From Crotalaria pallida (taxonomy: Eukaryota; Streptophyta; Magnoliopsida; Fabales; Fabaceae), in contig CM075654.1 of NCBI GenBank assembly GCA_037953625.1, positions 52,273,001 through 52,337,000 on the forward strand: 64,000 nucleotides of DNA, read 5' to 3'. Positions 33,719 through 45,562 of the stretch are shown here, in pieces (the stretch's first letter is position 1; every line of letters starts with the position of its first letter). A model generated the notes under the pieces. It was not told where the DNA came from. It saw only the letters and a program-made list of their open reading frames with translations, and searched no databases. The translations under genes and the position numbers were made by a program.

Positions 33719-35277
33719 GAGGATTGAAATTTTGACCCCAACTATTATCCACACACCACAATTGAAACAATGAAATCTCATTTTTACCCTTCGTTAAATT
33801 TCTGACTCGGGACTCTCGAAATAATTTTTCGACAGGTACCTCTCGGAAAATTGAAGAATTTTCCAACAGATACCTCTCGAAAAAACTTTGCCATATTTCA
33901 AGACATGCTGGCATCTTCTATCAAGAGGTACCTATTGAAAAATTCTTCAATTTTCCGAGACACGTGTGCTGGAAACATGTTTTTTTGGCCAATTTCTAAA
34001 GAAATATCCATAAACACTTAAAATCAAATTGATAAACACTTGATCATAAAAACTTGTTCATAACCATCTTCGATAAAAATATCCATAATCCATAAACCAT
34101 TAAACGCCACATATCCATTCAACAATACTTGTTCATAAACACAAACCAAAAAAACAAAATGATCCATAATCCATAAACACAAACCAAAACAATTAAACAC
34201 AACCTAAATCCATAAATGATAAATAATCCACCAACAGAACCTAAAAAAAATCTAAGCATTTCTATCCCTAACACGTCTTCTTCCACCTTGCCTCATCTTC
34301 GATCTCAGCAGAACATCCTCCTTAATCTGCGGAACATCTTTGCTCTTCTTCATCATTATCACTATGTGTGGGTGCTTGAGAAGATCCTGCTTTGCTTTGA
34401 GACATAACACGTCTCGCAACTTGCTCACGCCTATACGACGCGGTTAATGACCCGGTGGTTTTGACTCTTGCCATTCCTGAAAACAAACATTATAAAGCAT
34501 TTTAAGTTTACAATTTAAATTAATAATTAATAACATCTATGAATACAACAAATAAAAGAGTTAAAAAAAATATAATACTGGCAAAATTCCGAGACCGAGA
34601 ATTCAGAAATGAAAATTCCGACACTCACGAGTCGGAAACTATCAGTTTCCGAAACTGGTGCATCGGAAACACGTCCAGGTTCCCTACTTAAACAAAACAA
34701 CGCATTTGAGGCACATTGCAAAAAAAAAAAAAAACCTTATGTAACATGCCTAGGTTGTACTAATGTGCATAAAAAACAAAAAAATTATGAACTAACCCGC
34801 ATAAATCAACCCAATCAGTGCCCCTAAAACCCAACCCCAAAACCCTAAAGTGACAACAGTCTATTCTCTCTAATCGGTGACAAAAATCATGTTTGTTCTT
34901 CTCCTCCGCTAAACCCTAATCTTTGCACCATGGCTGAAATCAACGACCATGACCAACTCACCCACATTCCCTTGCAACCGTGAATGAGTAGAGGAAAGAA
35001 GAAAAAAATTAAAAGGGAAAGAGGAGACAATACCTTTGTTTGTGCAGAAGTTGGAACCGTGAATAAGTAGAGGAAGAAGTGTGAACCATTTTTTTGTGAA
35101 AAAGTTGGAACCATGTAGAGGAGAGGAAGAAACGTGTAGAAGTTGAAACGTGATTTTGGACAGATGTGATGATGAATTAGTGGGGTTTTACAGTCATATT
35201 GAGGGAAGGGTAAAATAGTCTCTTTAGTTTTAAATTGGGGTATGGGGATAAAGCATGGGGTGGAAATTCCAAACCTC
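33719..35277. mobile_element. Non-autonomous Mutator-like element, 1,559 bp
   Basis: The 9-bp target duplication TAAAAAAAT lies at 33710-33718 and 35278-35286. Terminal arms begin GAGGATTGAAATTTTGACCC (left) and, reversed, GAGGTTTGGAATTTCCACCC (right) and stay similar for about 80-90 bp, to the TTTACCCTT phrase. Within are a strong inverted repeat (33842-33864 with 33937-33959) and a group of CGGAAAC/CCGAAAC repeats (34600-34670). No transposase is visible. A short minus-strand reading frame (about 34475-34330) begins MARVKTTGSLTASYRREQVA; it is basic and I do not recognise it. Confidence 0.75.
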
Positions 35278-35286
35278 TAAAAAAAT

Positions 35287-35542
35287 TGGGACCCCTAAAC
35301 GTCATGGACCTTAGGCCTGTGCCCCTCTTGCCTATGTTCTGGGCTGGCCCTGATTTGTTTGATTTGGGATATCGAAAACTAAGATTTGAGATAGAAATCC
35401 TACAAGGTAAAGTTCATGGAATTGGTCATTTATCCCTTTACCGTCCCTTATAATTAATAAAGGCTATATTCGGCATTATTAGTTAGGAGTTTTTTTTAAT
35501 TAGTTAGCAAGTTTTTAGATCTAAGTCAATAAATAATTTTTT
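35287..35542. other. Intergenic sequence
   Basis: No gene or defined element. Confidence 0.4.
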
Positions 35543-35602
35543 TGTCTCATAAGTTTCATATTTTTAGCTATTACATATAGATTAAGAAATTAATAAATTA
35601 TG

Positions 35603-35706
35603 GTCCGCGTAAGACAGCCCAGTTGGTGGCTGCAGGGACACTTAGGATTTCCCCTCCCCAGGTCATGAGTTCTAGTCCCAGACCTCCCATGTAAACCAAA
35701 AAAAAA
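35603..35706 (+). mobile_element. Short SINE with 19-bp target duplication
   Basis: Target duplication AAGAAATTAATAAATTATG lies at 35584-35602 and 35707-35725. The body starts GTCCGCGTAAGACAGCCCAG, has box B-like GAGTTCTAGTCCC and ends in an A-tail. Very short for a tRNA-derived SINE (about 100 bp). Second copy at 28481-28577. Confidence 0.9.
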
Positions 35707-35736
35707 AAGAAATTAATAAATTATGTAAAAATTTGG

Positions 35737-35956
35737 ACCAACGGGGTTGGCTCGAGTGGTGCGATCCTGTTAACTTGAGAAGATGAGAATGAGGTCTGAG
35801 ACTAAGAAGTCTCATGTTTGATTCCCGGTTAACACACCCCGATGAGAGAGATATAGGAACGCGACCTCGTTCAGGATTAGTCTCAAGGGTTCCTTGGTAT
35901 TAAAGATGCTCTTGGGAACACCTATGGTACTGACCAAATAGTACAAACAAAAAAAA
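35737..35956 (+). mobile_element. tRNA-derived SINE, 220 bp, 14-bp target duplication
   Basis: Target duplication ATGTAAAAATTTGG lies at 35723-35736 and 35957-35970. The body begins ACCAACGGGGTTGGCTCGAG with box A-like TGGCTCGAGTGG and a box B-like GTTTGATTCCC, and ends in an A-tail. Its left duplication overlaps the right duplication of the neighbouring SINE by three bases, so the two insertions are almost at one point. Same family as 10077-10301. Confidence 0.9.
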
Positions 35957-36200
35957 ATGTAAAAATTTGGTATATTTTGACTAAATTATATCCATTTAAT
36001 ATTCGGAAATAGAGTAATAATAAATATATGAAGATTATATTGAAAAGAGATAGAGGAATGAATAGTGAAAAAGAGAATGTGTTAAATAAATGTATGCTTG
36101 AAAAAAGAAGTATAAATGAGTATTGAGTTTCTAAAAATACATCATATGAGACAATGTAAAGTGGCTAAAAGCACGTAACTTATAGCACTTGTTACCATAA

Positions 36201-36967
36201 CCCTATTGATGACAGTTTAATTTTTGATTAAATGTGTATTTAATTAGTTATTAATTATAATTTAATAGTCTTGCTAACAAGTGGTTTAAGGTTACTTTAA
36301 GAGGAAAAACAATCATAAGTTAGTATTTATTTTTCTCATAGGAATATCAAAAAATGCATTTTCTAATATCTTTTATCTACATTTAGTTGGTCAACAAATG
36401 TCATTGTGGCACTTGTTATCATTTGCCATAATTTAATAATTTTGTAATACTTCATTAATTAATTAATTACATATTTAATAAATAAAAGAAAAAATATTGT
36501 AATTAATCATAATTTAATAAGTTTTAGGATTTTCTTAACCAAAGGTTGAGAATAAAAAACTATAAAAAAATATTATTGCATTGAAAAACTAAGTATTTAG
36601 TATATTAAGAATAGTGAATTTAGCTTCTCAAGAAAAATTATCATTTTTTAATTAAGCAAAACTAAGTTTTATACTATTAATAAATAACGAATTAAAATAT
36701 TAAATATAAATAAAATTATGTTGTTTGTCATTTTTATAATTTAATAACTTTAAGTTAGTTTTGTCAAATAGTTCTATTTCAAATAGTGAACAAAACAGCT
36801 ACAAACTCATAGCTCCCAATTCCAACTAATTTCATAGTCATAAACTAATTTTGTCAAATAAATCCAAAATATGAAAAAGTTCATGATTTAAATGTCACAA
36901 TTAAAGATTTAGAGAATTACATACTTGCGAATGTGATGTAGAAAAATAAATTATTGAATATGTAATA
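36201..36967. other. AT-rich intergenic sequence
   Basis: Very AT-rich, no gene or defined element seen. Confidence 0.5.
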
Positions 36968-37262
36968 TTTCCTCCGATCCTTATTATAGGTCACATTTTA
37001 AAAAATATTTTTTGCTTTAATTATAAGTCACTTTATATTTCCTATATATATTATTTATTGTTTTTTTTTGTCTTTTTTGCCCTTATTACATGTTTTAACT
37101 ATTTATGTTTTTATGTTGTTCATTAATGAATGTGAACTTTCCAAGAAAAGTTGAGGGTAAAATTGTAATGTTATAGTATATTCTCATAGAATTCAGAAAA
37201 CTAACTATTTTCTTTAATATGTGTAATTCAGATAAGCATGCCCTATAATAAAAACGAAGTGT
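36968..37262. mobile_element. Stowaway-like MITE
   Basis: The left end TTTCCTCCGATCCTTATTAT (after TA) and the right end, reversed ACTTCGTTTTTATTATAGGG, form imperfect terminal repeats. The interior resembles that of other CTCCCTCCGATCC-type plant MITEs. The right boundary is uncertain by a few bases. Confidence 0.55.
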
Positions 37263-37989
37263 GTAAATTATAATGCTAATTTTTTTTACTAATTATATTT
37301 TCACTAATGTTACATGTATATCCAAAATTGACAATTGGATGTATTTTAACCGTCTAATTAGTACATCCTTCAATGATGGCAATACCATTACCAGGTAATT
37401 GTGGAATATATGATGTTATACTTAATTTGATTTATTTATTTGGCAAATGCTAGAGCACTTGTTAAGAACCAATTGTAGATCAAAATTATTGAAAAATGTG
37501 ATCAAAATTAATTGTTTCAATGTTTATTTTATATTTCAATTTCTTCTTAATCATTGATTATATTTCGTGATTGTGATTTGTGAGTAATAAATTTATCATT
37601 TGGAAGAAAATATCATGGTCAATCTTTTTAGTTCAATGAACTTGAGAATAAAAAGTTTTAGTCTGTTATCTTTTAATCGTTTATACAACCATGTGTATAT
37701 AGTAGACTTAATATAAAAAAGTTTCTTTTAATGTTTTTCATACATACAAGTTACACATTGATTTGTCATATCAACTTTATTAGAGTATTTTTTTATGGTG
37801 GGAATTAAATGGTTAGATCATCCCAGATCAATTATATGACGAAAAAAATAAAATTTAAAATATATGTTGACATCCAATGAAGAATCCGAAGTTTTTTCAA
37901 TCTGATAATCTCACATGTGCTAATAATTGTTCCCAAAGAAAGTTTATTAGGTCATCACCATAAAAGTTAGGATTGAATCTGGAATGAAT
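37263..37989. other. AT-rich sequence, possibly decayed Copia flank
   Basis: No gene is recognisable. The last part leads into a decayed Copia integrase. Confidence 0.4.
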
Positions 37990-39235
37990 ACAAGGAGATA
38001 TTTATATGACATTACTTCCATCTGGTAGACCATTTAGGTATTTTATACTTTTAATTGATGCATCAACTAAATGGTCACATGTTTGTTCATTGACAATTCA
38101 CAACAAGAAGTTTGCAAGATTACTTGTGCAATTGAATAAACCAAAATCTAGTTATTAACTATTGTATGTATATTGCTATTACTAATTGGGAACACACGTT
38201 GCACTGATTCTCATCACGCCATTAAATTATCATGAGTTTTCCCTTTACAAATGGTTTTTGGTCAAAGACCTCATATTTCTCATCTAAGAACTTTCGGATG
38301 TGTGGTATATGTTCTCATTGCTCCACCACAACGCACTAAAATGAGACCTCAAAGAAGGTTGAGAATATATGTTGGATATAAATCTTCATTCATTATAAAA
38401 TATCTCGAACCAACAACAAGAGAATCATTCACGGGTCAATTTTTCGATTGTCATTTTGATGAATTTGTTTTCCAACATTAGAGGGAGAAAATAAGCAGTT
38501 GGAAAAAGAAATTATTTAGAAAGAGTTATCGTTATCTTATCTTGATCCTCGTACAAAACAATTTGATAACCAATTGCCAGACGCTTTTACTGGCCTAAAA
38601 AGAGTGACTTAGTCACATATTCCAGCTGCTAATGCTCTAATAAAATTGATGTAACTGTTGGACAAATTAAAATTGCAAATGAGTCTGACGCACGGCTGAA
38701 GAGTGGCAGACCCAATAAAAAAAATAAAAAAATCCTCGAAAAAAGGGAGTAAAGAATAATGATGGTCAATTCGAAGATGTAAAGATTTTTGAAGAGTCCT
38801 CAGACATAATTAATAGTTCAGTTCCATAAGAAACTCAGGTACCTGAAAATTGTGAAAACAAAGAGATCTCAATAAATTATGTCATGTCTGAAATACAATA
38901 GAACTGAAATGAAGTCAACATTGACGATGCTTTTACATATGATATAGCGCTTATATAATATAAGATGAGGATCATGCATAAAAGTCTATTAAGGAATATA
39001 GACAAAGAAATGATTGGCCAAAATGGAAAGACACAATTTAGGCATAATTGAATTCGCTTGAAAAGCGACAGATATTTGGACTTGTAGTCAGTACACTTAA
39101 AGGTGTAAAGCCATGTGGATACAAATAAAAAAAAAATACAAAAATCCTAGAAAAAAAGGAACAAATAAAAATGATGGTTAATTCGAAGATGTAGAGACTT
39201 TTAAAGAGTCTTCAGACATAATTAATAGTCCAGTT
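37990..39235 (+). pseudogene. Decayed Copia pol fragment (integrase end to RT start)
   Basis: Near 38009 the sequence encodes LPSGRPFRYFILLIDASTKW, a Copia integrase core stretch. 38251-38481 encodes FGQRPHISHLRTFGCVVYV and KMRPQRRLRIYVGYKS, the conserved C-terminal integrase region. Around 38997-39120 come YRQRNDWPKWKDTI, LNSLEKRQIFG and GVKPCGYK, the very start of the Copia RT region. Stops and frame changes are frequent. A block at about 38715-38825 (AATCCT...GATGG...CAGACATAATTAATAG) is repeated at about 39135-39230. No LTR is attached. The same family appears at 59017-60920. Confidence 0.8.
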
Positions 39236-39239
39236 TTGA

Positions 39240-40401
39240 AATTGGTTTGTGACCATTACTATGAGTTCGGTTTCTGGTAAGCATGAGTCACCATTTGATT
39301 TCAAACTTGTTTTATCTTAAAGCCCTTGTTGCATAAAGTAAAAATTAATATTTTCTCCCAATTTATTTTGCCATATTGTCGCTGAAAATTCCTGGGGAAC
39401 TTACCCTATTGAAACGTTTATGAACCTGTGAAGTTGTGTGGAGCTCGTCAATTTCTTCAAACTCTCAGATTTCAAACCCTTGAGTCAACAACTAGAGGTG
39501 AGGGAGAAGTTATTCATTTGCTAGAATGGTGATTAATTAGCTTGGAACGTAGTCGAGCTTTTCAAGCTCAAAGGGCAAAAGGTTTTGAAATTGAAATTTG
39601 GCTTGGAGGCCAAACTAAGCTCTAATTCATGATTGAGCATGTTATAAAATTTGAATACTAACTATTGGAAGCCTGAACATGAGTTGTTTTATTGTTGAAA
39701 TGAATTTGAAATGTTTAAAGTGCTTTATGTGTTTTTATGCATATTTGATGAAATAATATGTTACTGTGATGATTTGATGTCAAATGCATGATGTGACATG
39801 TTCAAATATGTTTATTAAGTTTCTGTTTAATGTTAGAATTGAAAGAAAATGAGTTGTTATTGAAAAATTCACTTTTCAGTGTATTTCTGCATAATTTATC
39901 CGGATAAAGACTTGTTTAACTGGTTAACATGAATGTAAGAATATCAGAAAAATAATTTTAATTGTTTAACCGGATAAAATAGTGTTTAACCGATTAACAG
40001 AGTTTAAAATTTTTTAAAACATCAATTTAATAATATCTCAAATGCATGTATGTTAAAAGCATGATTTTACCAGTCTATTGATGAATATTATGGCTTGCAT
40101 TCATGCATGGTAATAAGGCTGGTAAGATGAGTTAGTGGGAAAAGACACGTTCGGTTTTCATAACCTGAATGAGAATACGCAGAGATTAGGTCCATGACGA
40201 TAAAACGTCAATTGACGTAGGAATTGTTTATGGGTAGAATGATCCTGCGATGGGCGAGTTCTGCAGATTTGGCCCGGGATAATTCTGCATTAACCGTGAC
40301 AATCCTATTAATCTTTAGGGGTATATCTTGGTTGCGGAGGATGGTCTTTTGTAGGGCCTTAGTCCCCTAAACGGATACACAATTGAGTTGTGATGGCATA
40401 T
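39240..40401 (+). mobile_element. Truncated Gypsy-like LTR
   Basis: It is related in order and short phrases to the neighbouring LTR at 41100-42390 (for example CATGCATGGT...TAAG, AACTAGAGGT/AATTAGAGGT, GAGGCCAAACT). It has perfect palindrome TTTATCCGGATAAA (39895-39908) and related TTTAACTGGTTAAC, TTTAACCGGATAAA and TTTAACCGATTAAC motifs (to about 40003). It stops where the next LTR begins at 40402. Confidence 0.5.
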
Positions 40402-40660
40402 GTAACACCCCTAATTTCGTCTTCTGAATAATAATATTGTTATAATTATTATAATTATTTATTAAATAAATAAAAGTTCAATGTTTGATTATTGGTGTGT
40501 ATTATGTATGTGTAATATGTGAAAAAAAATAATTTTGGTTGATATTTTGTACAAAAATATTAAGTTTTGCAGTTAAGCCCTTGGGGAGGACGTAAATGCA
40601 ATATTAGAAGGATTGTTGGAGGGAAAATCAATTAAATATGAATTTTTTCAAAGTTTCAGT

Positions 40661-40698
40661 CGTGGTAATCGATTACCACGATAAAGTAATGGATTACC
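40661..40698. promoter_or_regulatory. TAATCGATTA palindrome upstream of the Gypsy LTR TATA box
   Basis: CGTGGTAATCGATTACCACG is a perfect 20-bp palindrome about 150 bp upstream of TATATAAG; a decayed second copy (GTAATGGATTACC) follows at 40686-40698. Confidence 0.8.
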
Positions 40699-41748
40699 GT
40701 AGTGCAGAACAACCATTGTTGAGTGCGTTTGATGAGTAACCAACAAAATTACTCGTTAATCGCCACGAAATCACCTTAAGCCATAATGGGAAATGCGTGT
40801 CGTTGTGCATGCATGCCCAATTCGTGTATATAAGCAAAATTTGGTTGATCAATTGAACCATTTCTTTTATTTCTGGGTTGTTGCTCTAAGTTAGGATTCC
40901 TGAATCCATCCCCTTTGTTATTCTTCAATTCAAAGATTCAAATCACAAATTATACACCATTGTAAAGCTCACATCACGAGCTTTACAAAGACACTGAGAT
41001 TGTGAGTTAAGAGTGAGTATAGAGCAAGTGGGGAACCTTCAAAGTTGAAGGATTGGAGTTGTTACAGTAACTACTGATTCTGGGAGCTATCTTTGGAGCT
41101 CGATTTCGGTAAGATCAAGCTCTCATTCACTCTCAAACTTATTTCATTTTCAAAATCATGTTGCATATAACCTCTATTGATCTTTTCCCCCAGTTCTTGT
41201 GCATATTTCATAGGTCAAATTCTCTGATCTTGTGACCCTACCGAAACTGCTCTGCATGTCTGTTTCTGAAGGAGGCTTTGTGGGGATTGGAGTTCGATTT
41301 CTTCTCTGTGTAAAGTCTCTGTTCTAGCACGAATTAGAGGTAAGGGTGATGCTATACATTCACTAGAATAAGAATAAAAATATAGTGTTTTATGCTATGA
41401 GCCACCATGAGGCTTTAAGGGCTTAGTTTGAAATAGGACTTTGGCTTTGAGGCCAAACTGAACCATAATACTTGTTGGAACAAGTTTGAATTGATGCGTG
41501 TGAACTTAATTGATGCTGAAACCAAGTTAAAAATAAGTATATTTGAGTCTGATACTTGAAGTTGTTGAATTTCATGTTTTTATGCATAATTGATGTGAGA
41601 TTTGGATTCTCTGTGAATTGGCATGTTTTCAATGTTGAGACATGTTTAATATGCATGAATATAACTCTATTGATCATTGGTTTAAGTTAAAAGTTGTTAG
41701 AATTGAAAATGGTATGTTAAAACCCAATTTTTAGTGCATCTGTTGTCA

Positions 41749-41855
41749 TGGTAATCGATTACCACGATTTGATAATTGATTACCAGACCATGTCTAATAC
41801 AGAACATTGAAAATAAACGTAGTAATCGATTACCAGGATTGATAATCGATTACCA
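41749..41855. promoter_or_regulatory. TAATCGATTA palindromes, downstream group of the Gypsy LTR
   Basis: GGTAATCGATTACC at about 41751, GATAATTGATTACC at about 41770, GTAATCGATTACC at about 41821 and GATAATCGATTACC at about 41838. They lie about 0.9-1.0 kb downstream of the LTR TATA box. Confidence 0.8.
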
Positions 41856-43118
41856 AGGCTGAAAATACTTAAAATACCATTTTTAATTTAATTTCTTTTA
41901 ACTAAACCAAATTATACCCAAAGTGAATGATGTGAAACTTTGCTTGATAATTTTATTATCAGTTATGAGATTGCATGCAAGTTGAAATATTCATTCGCCA
42001 TATTCATTGCATGTTGCATATCATGAAATTAATGGTTAATCTTTAATGAAAAGATTTATGTGCACTCATGCATGGTGAATGGTGATAAGTTATCGTTTGT
42101 CATGTTCGAGGAACATGAGGAGGGTACTCTGGGAGCACCAAACTGATTGCGACTTGCTTGATGACACATTTATGAGTGAGAAATGTGGCCAGTATTGTGG
42201 GATACTGTTGATGTGATTATAAAGTCTTCGCGACGTGACGTTCACCTGAGGAGTGATGTTATGTATCACATTCCGAGCAAGTTTCGCTATACGTTATGAG
42301 AACGTATAATTGTGCTCTGGGAGCATTTATGGGTTGTTTGGTTGGACGTCCATGAAAGTGATAGTTGGAGAATCTCAGGATTTTGAGAGATAGTGTAACA
42401 CCTAAGATTTTTACCCTTAAAACCCCTTATATAAAAAAATACGGACTTAAAAATTCCTTTTTAATTATATTAAAATCAACCGTCAAACGGACGGAGTTTT
42501 GTTTGTTTTTCGGACTAATCCAAAATTCAACCTGTGATAAACAATTTCAAATAAACAACTAATAGCCAGTAGGGCTTCAGATTATATTTTCTAAATCATA
42601 TCAAGGCCCAAAGGGCTCCAAATATATCAGAATACATACTATTCAGAGTTTTCAGCGGAAAATAGCAAGTTAGAACATCAAAAGCCAAAGCGTGATATTT
42701 TATCAAAACAAAGTGTCCTAAGCCTCACTCAAAAGTATACATTACATTTTCTTCAACAGAACATAGGAGACTTAGGTCTATAATGTACTCTAAACCCATA
42801 ACACCCTACTATCCCTGTAAGGGAAAGTACTCCTGCTCGGCCGGGGGCTGTGCCAGCTCAATCTCTGTACCTGAAACTGTAAGGGAGTGAGCATTGCACA
42901 TGAAATAGAAAGCAGTTTCTAACTAGACATAACAACTCACTAGGTCAAACACATTTAGCAAATAAACATATATTCACAAATTGCATACCATACTCATTAC
43001 AATATTTATTTCACATTTTCATTCTCATTATTCATTTCACCACTTGTTTCCTTGTATTTATTTTTCCCCGTTTCCAAATAAATTCCCTTTTTAAATCCTT
43101 ACCTTTTCCTTATTTTTA

Positions 43119-43360
43119 CGGTGTATGTATGTCTCCACCAAATCGAAGGCCTACATACATACACCAATCACGATGTATGTCTCCACCAAATCGAAGGCCT
43201 ACATACATCGCGTTCCCATTACCATACCTTGTCCAATTTTATTCCCTGTTTCCTTTATTCATTTCCTTTTATTTACGGTGTATGTATGTCTCCACCAAAT
43301 CGAAGGCCTACATACATACACCAACCACGATGTATGTATGTAGGCCTTCATACATCGCGT
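43119..43360. repeat. Repeats of TGTATGTCTCCACCAAATCG units
   Basis: Three copies of GTCTCCACCAAATCGAAGGC (about 43130, 43180 and 43289), each bracketed by TGTATGTA and its complement TACATACA. A fourth partial unit (ATGTATGTATGTAGGCC) is at about 43330. Each unit can fold on its TGTATG/CATACA arms. Confidence 0.85.
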
Positions 43361-43406
43361 TTCCATTACCTTTACCTTATCCAATTTTATTCCCTTTTTA
43401 AATTAT

Positions 43407-43797
43407 GTGTCCCTCAGGTCAGAGGTCAACACCCATTCATTATAATCCATTTTGTGTCCCTCAGGTCAGAGGTCAACACCCATTCATTATAATCCATTTT
43501 GTGTCCCTCAGGTCAGAGGTCAACACTCCAATACATATTTAATCCGGTGTCCCTCAGGTCAGAGGTCAACACCCAACCCATTATTTAATCCGGTGTCCCT
43601 CAGGTCAGAGGTCAACACCCATTCATTCCAATTCATATCGTTTCCCTCAGGTCAGAGGTCAACACATTTTACCATTCATATTGTGCCCCTCATACCAAAG
43701 GTCAGCATATTCATCACTTTCCATTATTCGCCACCTCAAATCAGAGGCCAACACATTTAATCACACCACCATATTCATTACCTCACATCAGAGGCCA
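43407..43797. repeat. Degenerate tandem array, about 46-bp period
   Basis: Units starting GTGTCCCTCAGGTCAGAGGT begin near 43407, 43453 and 43500, then at about 43548 and 43592. Progressively diverged units follow (TCCCTCAGGTCAGAGG, CCCCTCATACCAAAGG, CCACCTCAAATCAGAGG, ACCTCACATCAGAGG). The sequence decays steadily from left to right. Confidence 0.85.
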
Positions 43798-45022
43798 AAA
43801 CATACTTTCATATTCTCACATCAACAATTACATCACATTTAAACACAACCACACACATTCAACAACTAATCATTCATGCAAATTCCTCATTCACTTCCTT
43901 TCTCAGTTATCACAATCATATCCAATAGCATTCTCATTCATAGTCCAACATTTATATTACACTTCATTTCAATTTACATATTTCACCGTCTCACATTTTC
44001 GCTTTAACACCACGTATTAAAATCATCTCTTACTTTTTCTTAAACATAATCCTCTTACTTCCATTTCCCATATTCACAAGTTCCATTAATAAGCCTTGAC
44101 TTTTGTTCGCAATTAATAATACTTAACATTTAAACTCAGTTAGCAATTAAATACAAATACACACATTCATCACATTTAATTGTTTCCATTCCCTTTCTTC
44201 CTATATCAATTTATTCCCCCAACACATACATATATTAGCTACAACAATTAATTATCATTTAATTCACAACCTTGCAAATAAAACCAATAATCACAGAGAC
44301 CATTTTTGTGTCAACTTCATTATCAATTACCCAATTCCTCATTTAATTCAACTTAATTAATAACCAAATTTCATTTATCAGATAATTCATTCTCATACTG
44401 TGGGGTTTCCTTTTCCTAGTCATAACACACAATCATTATGCATACTTAATTAATTAGAATTTCATATTCAATAACCTAGGGATTTATAATCTAATTTTCT
44501 CCCCTAACACATAACCCTAACAAGCATTATATACTAACTAGACCCGACTCTCTAGAACAAGGCAAGCTCACTATATCCACTCCCTTACCTCAAACACTTG
44601 GAGATAAGGTGATTTTGCTTGCTCTACACTTGAAAGCCTTGCCCCCAATTGATTTAGAGTCCAAAGGAAGAGGGAGGAACCTAATATAATAGCCATAGCA
44701 AGAAAAGATTAACATTCATGTAATGAGTCATGCCAAAACTCAAGAAAAGTGGAGCTTCCATGACTTAAGAATCAAAAACCACCATGGATGGAGGAGAGAG
44801 AAAGGGAAAACGAATTTAGAGAAAGAAAAGAGGAAATCCATGGCATTAAACACTTACTTGAAGTGGAGAAGGAAGAGATTTGTTGACGGAATGAAGAAAT
44901 CCCACTTGCTCTTGGTGGATTTGATGATGGAGAATGGAACCCTAGGGGAGAGAAAGAGTGAGGTTCGAATTTGGAAGAGAAAGAACGTGTGCTGCACTTT
45001 ATTATTTTCTGCATCTACAGCG

Positions 45023-45099
45023 TTTAATCGAGTATTACTCGATTAAATTCCCCCCTTCTTCAGGTCTTAATCGATTAAGCTGCAGCTTAATCGATTAAG
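45023..45099. promoter_or_regulatory. Two large perfect palindromes with ATCGA cores in the solo LTR
   Basis: 45023-45047 is a 25-bp odd palindrome (arms TTTAATCGAGTA and TACTCGATTAAA around one T). 45066-45099 is a perfect 34-bp palindrome made of two CTTAATCGATTAAG palindromes around CTGCAG. No TATA box was placed with confidence in this LTR. Confidence 0.9.
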
Positions 45100-45562
45100 T
45101 TGCAGTATTTTCAGCACCCCGACTTTGAACGGCCATAACTTCTTCGTTAACCGTTGGATCTTCCTCAAATTTTGACACATGCTTCCCCACATATCTTACT
45201 TCACATCCAACGGTGGAATTTGTGTTTAGAGTTGTAAATCTTTTATTTTGAATTTCCTAATATCCTATGTTATTAATCCTAAATCAAGCCTTCAAACCAC
45301 TAGTTTCAACTCCATATCATTACTTTCTTCACTTTAGGCTTGACCCATCATCAATTATACTAGGAATTAAATTTGGGATGTTACAGATAGCAAGCATGCA
45401 TCATGCCACTACAATTAAAGCGAATTAATTACAAATGAAATTGGCTTGATCATATCTTTAAGCATGCTACTTGACATCTCATGTCTTTGATTGTTTATAA
45501 TTCTCGTTATTCTTATTTGATTATGTGAATTGTATTGCTTACCCATGTGCCCTTTTTAGGTA

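Larger units (their letters stand above)
35543..36200. mobile_element. Stowaway-like MITE (reverse of 31929-32216), split by two SINEs
   Basis: Reverse-complement matches to the MITE at 31929-32216 run from about 36200 to 35970 (GAAACTCAATACTCATTTATAC, TTCAATATAATCTTCATA, GTCAAAATATAC) and continue after the SINEs at 35583-35543. Removing the two SINEs restores a MITE of ordinary length. Ends are approximate. Confidence 0.7.
42394..45385. mobile_element. Solo LTR, 2,992 bp, Gypsy-like
   Basis: It begins TGTAACACCTAAGATTTTTA and ends AATTTGGGATGTTACA. The target duplication GATAG lies at 42389-42393 and 45386-45390. No internal coding domain is seen. It contains two internal tandem arrays (43119-43360 and 43407-43797) and a cluster of large palindromes (45023-45099). 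The TGTAACATCCC end suggests minus orientation, as for the solo LTR at 11075. Confidence 0.85.

Noticed and set aside
43121..43760. Overlapping open frames with repeated peptides in three frames
   Set aside because: These come from the tandem arrays in the solo LTR; all frames are open because of the unit composition and there is no start context or family similarity.
43119..43797. Possible CRISPR-like array (regular repeats with spacers)
   Set aside because: Repeats diverge in a gradient, spacers are short and repetitive, there are no cas genes, and the setting is a plant LTR.
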